Assembly: GCF_035046505.1 (NCBI RefSeq)
Contig: NC_089826.1
Span: forward strand, 4,045,001-4,109,000
Direction: 5' to 3'
Origin: Tiliqua scincoides
Lineage: Eukaryota > Chordata > Lepidosauria > Squamata > Scincidae
DNA: 64,000 bases
Position 1 is the stretch's first letter; every line of letters begins with the position of its first letter. Under the pieces are notes generated by a model. The model was given only the letters and a program-made list of their open reading frames with translations, was not told where the DNA came from and did no database searches. The translations under genes were made by a program, and so were the position numbers. Shown here in pieces: positions 44,326 to 57,284 of the stretch.

Positions 44326-45493
44326 CGGGCCCTTGGCTTGATACAGCACGGCTCTTAACCTCGTGGCAGGGACCAATCTCTTTTTTCTGTCCACCGTCAA
44401 GCGCTGCATTACTAATCCATGAAATAAATAGTATAATGTAGGGTAGGTGAGCAGGGGCCACTTTCTGTCTAATCCAGCCCACTGCTGTATGCATGCTTTG
44501 ACTGTTTGGGTCTGTGACCTACTGTTTGTGGATGGGCTCACTCAGGAGCCTGTGAACATACCTCTTTGTAGTCCGAAGCTCTTCTGTGTTGCCTGTAGTA
44601 GTGACAGTCACTTGCAAGCCCTTTCAAGGCTCCTATCCTTCAATCCAAGCCCAGTGCCTTCGAAGTGGGGAATCGGTTTTCCAGGGCGGAGAAAACGACA
44701 ACAGTCTGGCTTTGCCCAGAGCGGTGTTTTCAATTAGAAATCAGATCTCTCTAGTGTACACACTGATGCGTTATCTCTCCTTTCTCCTTAGACTCTTTCT
44801 GTGAGGTGAGTTCTGGTTATTCCTGTTAAACAGCTGGAGAACTGAAGAGACTGCTTCTCAGGATGACTTTCTAATTTATGATGTTAGGGGGCAGCTTGGA
44901 AGGGGAGTCAATTTACTACCTTTCCCTCTTGTAAGGGAAACTGTTGGGATGCTGCAGAAAACATTGCAACTTGAAGGGTGAGTGTCCTGCTTTGTGACAT
45001 GCATGTCTCTTGTAACTTTTTGGAGTGAACAGAGGTTTGGATAACTTTCCACTATATGTGCTCTTGGAACCCGATTGGGTGAATGAGAAAACATTGCTTG
45101 TAAGTAAAGCATGGGGCTTTGGAAATGGCTGCAGCCAGAGAAGCTGACAGCAGCAAAGGGGTTCACATGCTCCCTTAAGTGCTTTCTCAGGGATTTTGCT
45201 GCAGCAATTCCATTGCAAAACCGCAGCACTCTTTGTTTCAGACACTTCCCCTTTTCCCTTCTTTAACAAGTGATTTTTGCTGTGAGTCTGAGAACCTCTC
45301 TGGATTTGGCAATCGTGACGAATGGGACAAGCAACTTTGGGATATGTTGCAATGACATTTTTGAGGGCCACCCATGGCTTCAGGAGGTTGTGTGTCTTTA
45401 ATTGAAAGTCACCAGCAGCCTGTTACTTACCATAGGAGCAAAAGAGTTAGGCGCAGATCCATTCAGTCCATTATTCTGTGGGCTAACCAGATG
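44326..45493 (+). other. SMOX intron 1, unannotated part
   Basis: No recognised exon or window-recurring repeat. Confidence 0.45.
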
Positions 45494-45501
45494 TTCTAGG
45501 T

Positions 45502-45622
45502 CAGGAGTTGGTAACCTATGGACCAAGGGCTGAATCAGGTCCACTGCTTCTTCCCGGAGCTTGGTAGCCCGACATCATCACCGAACGACTGGGCCCTCCG
45601 CTGGAAAGGTTGCTGACCCCTG
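45502..45622. mobile_element. hAT-like MITE (CAGGRGTYGGNAACC family), short
   Basis: Opens CAGGAGTTGGTAACCTATGG and closes GGTTGCTGACCCCTG. Flanks TTCTAGGT and CTCTCGGT agree at six of eight positions. A longer relative is at 58893-59214. Confidence 0.85.
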
Positions 45623-45861
45623 CTCTCGGTGCTTGCGGAATGAGACCTGAAGGAGATGGTGGTCTTCAGCTGTTTGTTCTTCATATCTGATACTCCAAAG
45701 TGTGCTGCAATTAGGGTGTTTTGGAGAGTTGCATTCTTTAATTCATTAAAATTCAAATCCTGTATCCAGTTATCTGAGGGTAGCCTCATTGAGCACAGAG
45801 GATTACTTCTGAGTAGATACACTGAGGACTGTGCTGTTACTCTAGTGGTGACCATGACAAA

Positions 45862-46060
45862 TCAGCATAAGAAGCTGCCCTGTACCAAGTCCGACTATTA
45901 GCCCATCTTCTCTGCCTAGCTGTGGCTTTCCAAAGTCTCAGTCAGGAATTTTTTTCTCCAGCCCTGCTACTTGAGATCCTTTCAGCAGGGGCTGCCAGGG
46001 CTTGAATCTGGGACCCACAGTATTCCCAGCATGGAAGTCTGTACTCTTTCACTGAGCTAT
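45862..46060 (-). mobile_element. tRNA-derived SINE, family B
   Basis: Reverse orientation: ATAAGAAGCTGCCCTGTACC, CTTGAATCTGGGACCC (reversed B box) and ACTCTTTCACTGAGCTATGGG (reversed A box). Confidence 0.85.
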
Positions 46061-46084
46061 GGGACTTCCAGAATACACAATATT

Positions 46085-46262
46085 AATCCATCCAGTCCAG
46101 TATTGTCTTTTCTGACAAGCAGAGACCCTCTAGGAGCTCAGGTGGAGAGAGTTACCCTTCCTAGCTGTGTTAATTGAGATTCTTTTAACTGGAGCTTAAT
46201 GGGATGGCGCTTGGGGACTGTCTGCTACCAAGGCATGTGCTCTACCATTGAGTTATGCCCTG
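46085..46262 (-). mobile_element. tRNA-derived SINE, family B, diverged
   Basis: Immediately follows the previous SINE in the same orientation. TCCAGTCCAGTATTGTC and GGCATGTGCTCTACCATTGAG are diagnostic; the B-box area is degraded. Confidence 0.7.
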
Positions 46263-47291
46263 TCTAGAGTATGATCAAGCACCTGTCTAGTGTGCGCTAT
46301 GGAAGATCAGCATCCTGAACTGCAGTCCATTGGAGCGATTTTGCTGATGGTCTGCTGGGACAATGATTAGACACGTGAGTCTAATCCTGCTCCTGTGACG
46401 GTGTGCCACAGTCCTCCCCTGCTTGTGCCACATATGCCATGGATCGGTCACTTACGAATTGGTCTAACAGCGACTTATGGGCAGCAGCACGTAGCCCTAG
46501 ATCTGTGTCCAGATGAGACCAGTTCCTCCTTTTCTCCCCCCCCCCCAGTCCTCCTTTGTAGAAAGAAGATCTGGATCCCAGTTCAAAGGCAGCTTGAAAG
46601 ATTGGTGTTGTGTAATGGTTTAATTGCGTTTGAGGCCCATGAATGCGTCACTGCTTCCTCTTGATCTTTCAGGACTGTCATGCAGCAGCTGAAAAGTCAG
46701 TCCATCTACCTGGCGTTTGGTGGTGTCCGTCTTTAAACATTTTTTTTCGTCTGGGGCTTTCCCAGATGATTCAAAATTCTCAGACTTTTTCCTTAAGGCT
46801 GGATATGAGCTGCATCTGATTCAGTGCCAGTAATACAGTACCCATGAAACGAATGCATCTACGTGTGTTGCTTTGTATGAAGATATACCTGCTCCCGTAC
46901 TTGTATTCACAACACCTTCCACCTAAAATCAGAGGAAAAGAGCACTCCAGCACTAGCAGCACACAGCTGTCAAAGGAACATATGAGAGAGAGAGAGAGAG
47001 AAAAATGATCAAAGGAGCACGACTCTTATTTGTGCGAGTGTTGCCTGCCAGAGGTTTATGGTGGGGAAGATTTCAAGTTCTAAAGAATTAAAAAAATTAG
47101 AAAATAAAAGCAGACACAACTTCCTAACAATTACAGCGAGGTTCCCTTATGGGGGTTCATGTGAATAGTCAGCCATCGTTAGCAGCAACACTTGTGCTTC
47201 TTTACTCCTTTGAGTAAAGATAACTTTACTCCTGTGAGTAAATGTAACACAGGGAATTCTCTGCCACAAGACAGTGGCAGCTGCAAGCATA
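46263..47291 (+). other. SMOX intron 1, unannotated part
   Basis: A (GA)n run at 46984-47001 and a C run near 46539-46548. No exon recognised. Confidence 0.45.
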
Positions 47292-47467
47292 GGCCCCAAT
47301 CCCATCCAGTTTTCCTGCGCTGGTGCAGCTGTGCCAATAGGGCGTGCACTGCATCCTGTGGTGGGGAGGCAGTCACACAGGCCCCCTCAAGTGGGAACAC
47401 GTATTCCCTTACCTTGGGGCTGTGTTGCAGCTGCACCAGTGCTGGAAAGTTGGATAGGAATGGGCCC
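47292..47467. mobile_element. Palindromic MITE (GGGCNCAATCCTAACC family), diverged
   Basis: GGCCCCAATCCCATCCAGTT..TGCACTGCATCCTGTGG..GGAACACGTATTCCCTTACC..GGATAGGAATGGGCCC. The termini pair imperfectly. Confidence 0.82.
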
Positions 47468-47527
47468 TTAGTTGGCTTTGGGATGGGATTAGAGAAGTTC
47501 AGATGGCAGGTTCATTAACAGTTATTA

Positions 47528-47623
47528 GGGCTGCAATCCTATACACTTTTTCCTGGAAGTAAACCCAGTCAAACACAGTGGGACTTACTTCTAAGCAGGC
47601 ATGTATAGGATCGTGCTGCAGCT
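47528..47623. mobile_element. TAGGATTGCAGCC-type palindromic MITE
   Basis: GGGCTGCAATCCTATACAC..GGACTTACTTCTAAGCAGG..GTATAGGATCGTGCTGC. The ends form an inverted pair. Confidence 0.85.
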
Positions 47624-48709
47624 TTGTTAGCTAAATGGAACCTCCATGTTCAGAGCAGTCTCTCTGAATACTTAGTTTTGGAAGCCAGCAACAGGGGAAG
47701 GCTGTTGCCTCCTGAGCTTCCCAGGGTCATCTGGTTGCTGTTTGAAGCCGTTCGGAGCCAATCCAGCAAGGCTGTTCTGACGTTCTCTTCCTATTGCAGA
47801 TGTCTGTGAAACTCGCGCCGACGTTCCCGCGCGCACCTCTCTGAGCAGCAGCAGACGTGCTTGCTGGGGTGAGAACGGGAAGTAGCGCTTTCCCAGTGAA
47901 TACTGTGCTTTCAGTGTTGGGAAAATGTGCGGTCCCAGCAGTTGAAGCGCGGTCTTGAAAAAAGACGTCAGCGTTCCGTGCAGCAGCTGTGTGTGTGTTG
48001 GCATCTGCCATTTCCTCTAACCTGTTTCCAGCTCCTGGAACCACTTACAAAACTCCCTCTTCTCCCTCGCATTAGTGTTCCTCCCAGCTGGTTTCAAATG
48101 GGATCGCATCATTAAGCAAGGGATCATTTTAAATTTAAATGAAGTTGCAGGCAAGCAATGGCAATGGAGGGTTCCTGAACTAAGCAGTTTTTGGCACAGT
48201 CATCTTAAAAGGGGTCACTCCAGAATTGCTGCCAGAGTGCCCCAAAATAGACTTTGCTGAAACCACCAGTCTTTGAAAGGCTGGCTTCACTTCTTTTTCC
48301 TTGAGGGTGGACATTGGGATGGGAGGAATGGCTTGAAACCTCACACAGAGGTAGCTTTTCATTTTCTTTAAGAAAGAGTTGATTGAGAAGAATGGAGACC
48401 AAAGAAGCTGTGGTTTCTCCCAAGTCTTAAAAAGTGAATTTTTCAAGGGCCAGGACTAGGCTTCATTCAAGTGTAAATCTTTCCTCCCTTATAAAAACAA
48501 TAGGATGTTCACCTAGAAAAGTTATTCCTTCTTTTTCAGGTCAAGACTTTTGTGGTTTGCCTCTGCAAATAAGGCAGGTTTGAGTGGCCTGTCAGGAAGG
48601 GGAATAGAAAAGATTATTGCATGCAGTGAAAGATAAGCTGAACTGACCTTTCTTTAATTCTTGCTTGCTTGCTTGCTTTCTGAAATGCCTTCCTGTCCTA
48701 GCTTTAGTC
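47624..48709 (+). other. SMOX intron 1, unannotated part
   Basis: A CR1-like scrap near 47750-47785 (GAGCCAATCCAGCAAGGC..TTCTGACGTTCT). No exon recognised. Confidence 0.45.
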
Positions 48710-48717
48710 CAGTAGTC

Positions 48718-49070
48718 CAGTGGTTGTCACACATTTAGCACAGGGACCCACTTTTTAGAATGTGAATCTGTCAGGACCCACCGGAAGTGATGCCATGACC
48801 AGAAGTGACATCATTCAAGCAGGAAAATTTTTCACAATCCTAGGCTGCAATCCTACCCACACTTACCCGGGAGTACATCCCATTTACTATCATTGTTAAA
48901 AGAATATACGTAGTAGCTTGTTAAAAGTACAGGTCTGTAACATTTCTCCAAATGCATATATTATAAAGACTGATATATTAAAAATAAAATATTGAAATGA
49001 ATGGAGACCCACCTGAAATTGGGCTCTCGAACCACTTAGGGGGTCCTGACCCACAGTTCGAGAAACACTG
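48718..49070. mobile_element. hAT-like MITE (CAGTGGTTCTCA family) with near-perfect target duplication
   Basis: Opens CAGTGGTTGTCACACATTTAG and closes GTTCGAGAAACACTG. Flanks CAGTAGTC (48710-48717) and CAATAGTC (49071-49078) agree at seven of eight. The interior includes GGCTGCAATCCTACCCACAC, a piece of the palindromic MITE family nested at the same place as in 59375-59734. Confidence 0.9.
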
Positions 49071-49078
49071 CAATAGTC

Positions 49079-50875
49079 CTTTTCAACTTCATGAGTCAGG
49101 GTCACCTTCTAACTCCAGCAGGCATAAACGTGGAATAAACTTTTTTCGTATTCTAGCACACGTTGACAACACAGCAATCTATTCTTGTCTCTGTGTTATA
49201 ATTTCTTTTTCTTTTATCTTTCTCAGCATGAGCTACTGTATAATTTTGAAAACCCATTTAGGGCACAGTCCCTTTGAGGCAAAATGAGAGTTTTCTCTGT
49301 TTTAGCTCTGTAGCGGAGAGAAGGCACGTATATCGCTGCAACTTAACCATGCTGGGGAAATGAAGGTGGTTTGGTGCAGGGGGAAGAGTAAGCCCTGCTT
49401 GCAATTGCCCCACTATGAATGGGGCTGGGACTCCCCACAGTCCGCTCTGTGACCTCAAGGAAAAGGTATTGAACTCCTGCTACGTCGCTGTTGTCAGCGC
49501 CCAAAGGCAGAACTTTGGTTCTTTTTAACCTGGGATGTAAATGCAGCCACTATCGTACGCTCCTTTTCTGCAGTGTTTCCTCACTCTTACTCCATTTTTT
49601 AAATGCTTCCCACCAGCCATGTTCCCACAATTTTGGACTGTATTCCTTGGTTTTTGTTGCTGTATTGATGGAGTCATTTTCTCATCGTATACACCCAGTA
49701 TCTATACAACCAGTTAATGCGGCAGGTCAGGGGTGAGGTTTAGACAAGCCCAGCCTGATGCTTGCCCCTGCCAATGCAGCCACGCCAAAATAGTTAACGG
49801 TGCATCCTGGGGGGGGGGGAGCAGCCCTGGAGGTCTTCTCTGAGTACACCTCCATAATGCAGAGGTCCACTTGGACCTGTGTAAGCAAAATTGCTGGTGC
49901 ATGTCTGCATGGACCCAGGCCGGGTGATCAGATCTGGGAAGGGGGTTTGGATTTGGTGTCCATTGCTGCCAAACCCGCCCCCTTTCTGGACCAGATCTGC
50001 TTCTTGTATCTTGACTTTTCCTTTTGGATAATGGCTACAGTCCCTGCCTGTGCAGTTCTTGCTTGCCTAACCATTTTGCCTCAGTAGTGACCTCCACACT
50101 TGCTGCCAAACAGCCAGGCCCCAAACCTGCCATTTGCAGGAATACCTGACAAGCATTTCTTCCTCTAGAAGACAAAGTCTGGAAGTCTGGCTCAGGCTTC
50201 ACTGTGATCAGGACTTGCAGGCAAGCTTGATGGGTGGGGGGCTGGGAGAAGGTGGATCAAGATGTGAGTCATGCCTTTAATCTGGGAGAACTAGCCTTGA
50301 AATTGAGCATTTTGATGCTTAAGCTTGTTCTGAGCAGCATGTTGAAAGTGCCCCTTAGCGTTCCTCGTGTGGTAGCTATCAGTCTCACCCGTGTTCAGGC
50401 CATATGCTGCAACGCTTGGCGGCTTGTTGAACCATCTATTGCTTGTCAACAGGTTTATGGGGTTTGGAAAAAAGAACAGGAAAAAACAGCCTGGTTGTGA
50501 ATTGGCTGTGAAGAAGTTCATTTTGCTTAGGGGCATGGCAGTCAGTAAAACTCGTTGAAGAACAGTGGTGGGGATCTGATAGACTTCATCACAATTTATA
50601 GCTACAACTCTTGGTCCAAAATACTGGTCCTGTTTTTACAAAATAGTGAATGTTGGCAGGGAGAAACTGGGTGTGTAGCTGCTGCCAGTGATCAGCAGGG
50701 TTAGGCAACTGCCAGGGCTGCGGCCGATTAAGGGGTCCATGTGGCAAGAACAAGTGAGACCATCTCATTTGATTTAGGGCTTGATCTGACCAGAGACATG
50801 GCACTCTCTCTCTCTGAACGTGTCGCGCCCCATGACACGTGCATCCCCAGATCTCCTGTAATCACGGAGAGTACA
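49079..50875 (+). other. SMOX intron 1, unannotated part
   Basis: No exon or recurring repeat recognised. Confidence 0.45.
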
Positions 50876-51082
50876 AGCCATGATGTGTATGCGCAACCTC
50901 CTGATTTTAGGAATGGGTTAAGTCAGAATGCCAGATGTAGGGGAGGGCACCAGGATGAGGTCTCTTGTTATCTGGTGTGCTCCCTGGGGCATTTGGTGGG
51001 CCGCTGTGAGATACAGGAAGCTGGACTAGATGGGCCTATGGCCTGATCCAGTGGGGCTGTTCTTATGTTCTTATGTTCTTAG
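50876..51082 (+). mobile_element. CR1 LINE, 3' end
   Basis: AAGCCATGATGTGTATGCGC, GAATGCCAGATGTAGGGGAGG, GAAGCTGGACTAGATGGGCC and a terminal TTCTTATGTTCTTATGTTCTTA repeat, the typical CR1 end. Confidence 0.92.
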
Positions 51083-51087
51083 AGTCT

Positions 51088-51258
51088 CAGCTCCACGGCA
51101 GGTCTGATATTTAAATGCAGAGGTCCCAGGTTCAAACTTTGGCAATTCCGGTGAAAAGGATCGGGTGGTGGAAAAGAGCTGTGTCTCAGACCATGGTTCA
51201 GACAGACAGTGCTGAGCAAGTTGGGCCAATGCCTGACATCTTGTAAGGCAGCTCCATA
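51088..51258 (+). mobile_element. tRNA-derived SINE, family B, sense orientation
   Basis: Head AGTCTCAGCTCCACGGC (decayed A box) and GAGGTCCCAGGTTCAAAC (good B box), then the family-B body GAAAAGGATCGGG and GTGTCTCAGACCATGG, and the 3' end GGCAGCTCCATACC. Confidence 0.8.
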
Positions 51259-52305
51259 CCTTATGGTTGCTGCTGCCACAAGTCTGCGTGGGCTGGGTTC
51301 TCCCCGAGTGGAGTGGGCTTGTGGCAGCAGTGTGTGTGATGGTGAGCGGTATCTGTGAAAAATCTCAAAAGACCCAGAGAGTGAAACTGGCAACTCGTGG
51401 GGAAATCCCTAGGCTGAGTGGACTCATGGCATCTGCAGATCCTTTCCTTATCTGTGGCCCGCACTCTTGTCACCTGTGCTATGCTTGTGGTGAGTGTTGT
51501 GTAGTGCCTGGTTTTAGAGTTGAAAAGTGCATTCTCAAATATTTGAAATATGCTGAAAAAGCCTAATTTCACACTTTGAGCATAGGATTCTAGTTCAGAA
51601 TTTAAAATACAAGTGCTTAAGACTCGCGAGCATCTCTCGATTTGGTTTTGGGCAGGCGTTCCAGAGAAAAATCTCTTCTGCTGTCAGCTGTCAAGTGCTA
51701 AACGGTTGTCGCCTGTCAACTATCAAACGCTGAAATGGAACCAAGGGTGCCAGTGTGGCTCTCTCGCATTCAGCAAACGTGCCCAGAGACTGTCTGGAAT
51801 ATTTGGTTCCACAATTTGTGGTGCATTTCTGGGAGCAGATTTGTTTTGGCTCTGTTTTCTTACTTTGAGCACGTCCTTGCAAGTTGGCTGTGGCCGACTC
51901 CATTATCCTCTAAAAGCATTTGTAGCCTCAGGCCCACTGTGGCTTCCTTCTTGTATAACCTCTGACAGCTGTTTGTTCTTGTTATTTGGCATCAATTAGT
52001 TCCTTGTGGGCCAGTGATTTATATTTGTGTGTTTGCATTTGGGAGGGACTACTGCAAATGGAGACTTGTGATAAGTGGGTCTAACGTTCTTGCTTGTCTG
52101 TTGGTACGACTCCTCCTGCCAGCTGCCTGCCTTTGCTGCGATCGGGCTCCAGTTCTAACTGGTTGCAACTGGAAGCAACTCTGTCATGTCAGGTGGCTGC
52201 TTTGGACAGCCTGTTTCGGGTGACTGATTGGGTGACAGATGTGACCTGTGGGGTTTGATCCTCTGCAAGGTTTACCATGTATACTCATTATAAAAGCAAG
52301 TTGTT
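51259..52305 (+). other. SMOX intron 1, unannotated part
   Basis: No exon or recurring repeat recognised. Confidence 0.45.
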
Positions 52306-52716
52306 GTGATGATGGCCGGATCCCAAAGGATCTCCTCTATGGAGAACTGGTGCAAGGAAAGCGCCCTACAGGTAGACCACAGCTGCGATACAAGGACATC
52401 TGCAAGAGGGATCTGAAGGCCTTAGGAGTGGACCTCAACAGGTGGGAAACCCTGGCCTCTGAGCGGCCCGCTTGGAGGAAGGCTATGCAGCATGGCCTCT
52501 CCCAGTTTGAAGAGACACTTGACCAACAGACTGAGGCAAAGAGGCAAAGAAGGAAGGCCCATAGCCAGGGAGACAGACCAGGGACAGACTGCACTTGCTC
52601 CCGGTGTGGAAGGGATTGTCACTCCCGAATTGGCCTTTTCAGCCACACTAGACGCTGTTCCAGAACCACCTTTCAGAGCGCGATACCATAGTCTTTCGAG
52701 ACTGAAGGTTGCCAAC
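52306..52716 (+). mobile_element. LINE copy 4: 411-bp 3' end, TAG-stop subfamily
   Basis: Starts at the DDGRIPKD codons and reads unbroken through LLYGELVQGKRPTGRPQLRY, KDICKRDLKALGVDLNRWET and the terminal CSRCGRDCHSRIGLFSHTRRC (CX2CX12HX3C), ending in SAIP and a TAG stop. The AG of that stop is the first pair of the 3' hairpin AGTCT-TTCG-AGACT (52690-52703). The 3' UTR is therefore only about 30 nt. Because stop and tail are intact, it is the best local model for the family 3' end. It lies in SMOX intron 1 in the sense orientation. Confidence 0.93.
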
Positions 52717-54319
52717 ACACATGTTGTGAATAGGTCTTCTCTTTAGCTTTTATCTTGAAACACTAAGGTCAGCCTATGGTTACAAAGTGTTTGAAAAAAA
52801 TAAAGAAAACGAAGTCATAGCAGTTAAAAAAACAGGGATGGTTAAACTTTGATATCTACACTCATTGAGTATAGCTATCAAAAGAAGACTAAAAAAATCA
52901 AATGAAGTTTTCATCAAAGGCCAAGATGACAGTGTTGAAGAAGAAATCTGGGCGTTGTAAGCTCTTCCAACATCAGCCTGTGGAAAGAGCTTCTTGTATT
53001 GATAGCAAGGACTGTGTTGCAAGTCTGAGACCTAAAATTAATTTTGCAGTTTAAGCGATAGTCTTAAGTATCCAAATTTTAAGCAATGGAGGTGTGTTAG
53101 AACAGCCCTCATAGACAGAACACTTCCACATGAGTACTTTTCACGCAACTATTTCTGTGTTCTAGTATTAAACCAGAGGCATGGAGAGAAACCCATTACA
53201 ATCATTTTACAAACACCCGGCTTGCAAAAAGCAATTTGTTTACACGAGTTGCAAAAAGCAACTCGTGGCAAGTAACCCATCTCCATGTTTTTAAAACAAC
53301 TGCTATGATTTTACTTTCTTTTTTTGACTTCTTGTGGCTCATCTTGGTGGAGCCCAAAATTAGCTGCATGAGAACAAGAAAGTGATTTGGGGGCTGTTCC
53401 TCTGGACCTTTCCTGTTGGACGTCCATGGTTTTGACCTTTTTCTGGGCTGTAACTGGTGTGAGTGGCAACAAGCAACCCTGATGCTCGTTATAGCTTTGA
53501 TTGGTGACCTTTGGCCCCTCCTCTTTGCCCTCTGGAATCCAGGAATGGAGGAATGCAACTATGTTTCAGGTCAGACCCACTTCCTGTCACCCTGTATATC
53601 TGTCTTTAGGTGCATGTCATACATTACACAGGTAATCCAGATGTATGTGCAACAGGTAGCCACAGCCAATTGAGCTCCCTTAAAAAGGAGTGTGCAATGC
53701 AGTACATGTTAGCCACGTTCCATGTTACCTTTTTATACAGTTTCTTTTTATATGCAGGTTTTAGGTGTACGCCTAAGGTGCTTTGTTTGTGCAGAGACCT
53801 TATGGCTTTTGTATTTTGTTTTAGAAATCCAGACCTAGCTGCCTAGTCTCTAATCTTTGGGCTCTGCAGCTGATGCTTTGTGGTTTCTAGAGAAAGCAAA
53901 TTGAAATCATTTCTTTGCTCAGCAGGTTTTGGAGTGTTTGTGGTGTGTCTGGAGTTTTCTTAACCACAAAATTGCCACCTCAGTGGGCTATACATCACTA
54001 TAAAAAGAAGCACAAGGCCAAAAATTCTGTTCTGAAAATACAATCTCTGATGAGTGGGTAGAAGTCTTTGTACCTTCCAAACCTTTCATCTTCCGGGTTC
54101 AGAAGCTTTTATATTCCAGGCTGCTTTTGTGCACCCTTTTAGTTTGTCCCATTTAGATGGTTTGCTTCTCATTTTCAGATCTGCAAGTCCCGGAGCTCCG
54201 ATGTTTCTCCTGAATTTATTACTGTGCTGGAACAGGGAACGAGAAGGCTCTTAAGGGCAAAAAAAGAGGGACTTGCCAACCTAATGGTCTGAACTGGTTT
54301 GTGTATCTTTTCTCAGCAG
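52717..54319 (+). other. SMOX intron 1, 3' end
   Basis: No recurring repeat recognised. The intron ends in TATCTTTTCTCAGCAG at 54319, a strong acceptor. Confidence 0.6.
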
Positions 54320-54328
54320 GTTCTTTAA

Positions 54329-54595
<267 letters not shown>

Positions 54596-56679
54596 TGACA
54601 GGAGTGTAAGAAATGTCTTGATCGATTAGACCTCTTGTCCATCAGTTTCAGCACTCAGTTCTACGAACCGGTCAGCCAGTTTGCTCTGGAAAGTTTGCAG
54701 GCAGGGCGTGAAGATGTGATGCCTTTTTCTGCTGCTCTTCCCAACCGTCCAGCCATTTGCTGCCTCTGCGCTAAGAGATTCTGCTTCGCTGTCATGGCCA
54801 GTTGCTGGACATGTTTTCCATGAATTCTTTTGCTAATTAAAAAGATTAGGAAAATGTCTTTGTAGAGAAACAAATTTTAGATATTTTCATCCAGATGATG
54901 TCTTTTAAGCCAGTTCTACCACCCCACCGAATCTTCCAGAGTTTACCTTGATCTTATGCTCTTTATTGTCATTGGTTATTTTCTACAGCACTTCTGAGTG
55001 CTCCAAGTTTTTATCCCAAACAAATTTGTTAGTTTTAGTCAGGGTGTGAGAAAATTCTGTTTTCACCCTTGGGGCTTAAGGCTACTGGAAGATTGCAATT
55101 ATCATACAGGCTACCCTTTTAGTAACTTTGCTTCTGTGTAGGTGTCACCATTGAAAGGCTGGCCCCCCTATTATAATTGGGCTCTCCTAATGCTACCCTT
55201 TCAGCAGTACCGCTTCTGCCAAGGCATTGGCAGGGAGAGACAGAAGGAGCCATCAGGAGGTGAGGAATGGTACAGGGGGAAGAGGCAGACCAAGAGAAGT
55301 GAGAAAGGGAGAAGCTGTTGAAGTGCTAGGAGAGCCCGTTGTTTCTCTGCTAACGCTGAAGAGTCTCTGCACTAAGATCTCAAACCCAAGACTGTAGTTT
55401 GTCTTCTTTCAAATGCAGATGAAGTTGCACCGGATGAACTTGGGGTGGAACGTGTCCTTGACTGTGCTGTCAATAACTTCCTTTACCGCACTGAATGGCC
55501 TTCCGAGTTGCAATGAGCTGGTTTTTATTTTTGGCCATTCTCTGTTTTATTAACTGAGGGGGGTAAGGGCTGTAGCTTGTCCTTTTCCTCCTTGTTTAGC
55601 CCAGCTCTGACATCACCCGCTGCGGTTCAGTCGATAAACACATGGCAGTAAATTAAAAGCTGAACATTGTACTGGGGTATGGAAGTGGATGGGAAAGGAT
55701 GCCTGACAAATACATCTGGCCTTTCAGTAGGGAGCTGAAAAGGCTACGGAGACTTGGCATCATTCTTCAAAAGGGAAATGGGTCATGGACTGCCGATATG
55801 CTGTGTCAAAAATAGCCTCCTGGCAGCCTACAGTGCCAGACAGGAGGGAAGTACTTAATATCCCAAACCCTTAGGGGGCCGTCACGTCAGTCAACACACC
55901 TGTGGACCGTTTCTTGGTTGCTGTCTTATAGACATGCACTGTATGTGTATATATATAGAAAGTTGGGGCTTATCCATGAATGAGAGGATGAGAGTCTAGA
56001 AAATGGCAGAGTTTTCTGAATTTTGTCATGTTGAAGTTGCGTGACTTGGAGTTTGTGTGTCCCATTATCCTGCATAAGGGTGGGGTGTTGGTGTTCCGTG
56101 CAAAATAAGTCTTTATACGCACTCGCCCAGTGTCTCGGATGGAGAATCCCAGGCATTGACCTACTCAGTCCTGCCTCGCTTCAGCAAGGTGGGCTACATC
56201 GCTTGCTCCTAAGGCCATAGCCTGGGTCCACTGTTAACCCCCTCCCCTTGATGTTTCTTCTTGCTTTGTCTCCTTGACTTTGCACCACAATAGAGCTTTC
56301 AGTCTTTTTTTTATTTAAAAAAAAAGTTTCTAGCCCTTTAAGCAGTGGTTTCCAGACTTTTCTGACTGGCTCCTTTGATCTACTGGGCCATTGGCTGCAG
56401 CTCCCAATTAGGGCTACAATCCCATACATTATATAGGGTGTTTTGTGAGGATTCTGCAGCTCCCCTGGCTGATTCCATGGCTCCCCATTGCCTTAAGGCT
56501 TTGACAGTGGAAACGTAGACTCTAGAAGCCTGTGGGTTTTGTGTGTGCTTGTAGGACACACAGGGAGAACAGAGCTCCTGTGCTCTTCATTGCTGTTTGC
56601 CTTTATTAACTGAGGGTGGCGAGGGCTGTAGCTTGTCCTTTTCCTCCTTGTTAGCTGAACAGTAAATTACACTAAATAG

Positions 56680-56945
56680 GCAAATCATATGCTCATATGC
56701 ATGATGATACTTAGCACCCATACAGCACGTTGTAAGTATTCAAAACATTTCATATACAGTACGATACTTCAATAATCCTTCCAGCTCCCCTACCAGATAC
56801 ACCTGTATCATTGCCAAATTGGAGGTTGGGTGAGAGCTGAGACATTCTGACTTCCTAAAAGTCACCTAACAAGATGTGGCAGAGGCGAAATTTGAAGCAG
56901 GGACTTCCCCATTTGTTACTTAGGGCTTTCATTGCTACACTGTGT
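56680..56945 (-). repeat. MIR/L2-like old retroposon, diverged
   Basis: Reverse orientation: CATACAGCACGTTGTAAGTATTC, TTGGAGGTTGGGTGAGAGC, AAAGTCACCTAACAAG and GTGGCAGAGGCGAAATTTGAAG match the pattern of the element at 42842-43015. Confidence 0.6.
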
Positions 56946-57284
56946 GGGGTTCAAATATGTACAGGTTCCCTGTTCTGCGCTGCTTCTGTTTCCAGCGAAC
57001 AGCTGCGATGTGGGGAAGCAGTAGGAGGTTGCAGGACATCGAACTATTCAGGATGATTAAAAGCAAAACAGATTTTGAAGTGCTCCAAAAGGACCTCTCT
57101 AAACCGGGTGAACAGGCAGTCAAATGGCTCGGTGTCAGAAAGTACTTTGGGGCAAAACGGTCACAGCTGCACACATGCACTGATGGGGTTTGAGCAGTAG
57201 TGACAAACCAAGGAAAAGATTGTGGGTTCAGCATGGATAGCTCAATAGAAGTAGTGTACATCAGCTTTGAAGGCAAATTGTGGG

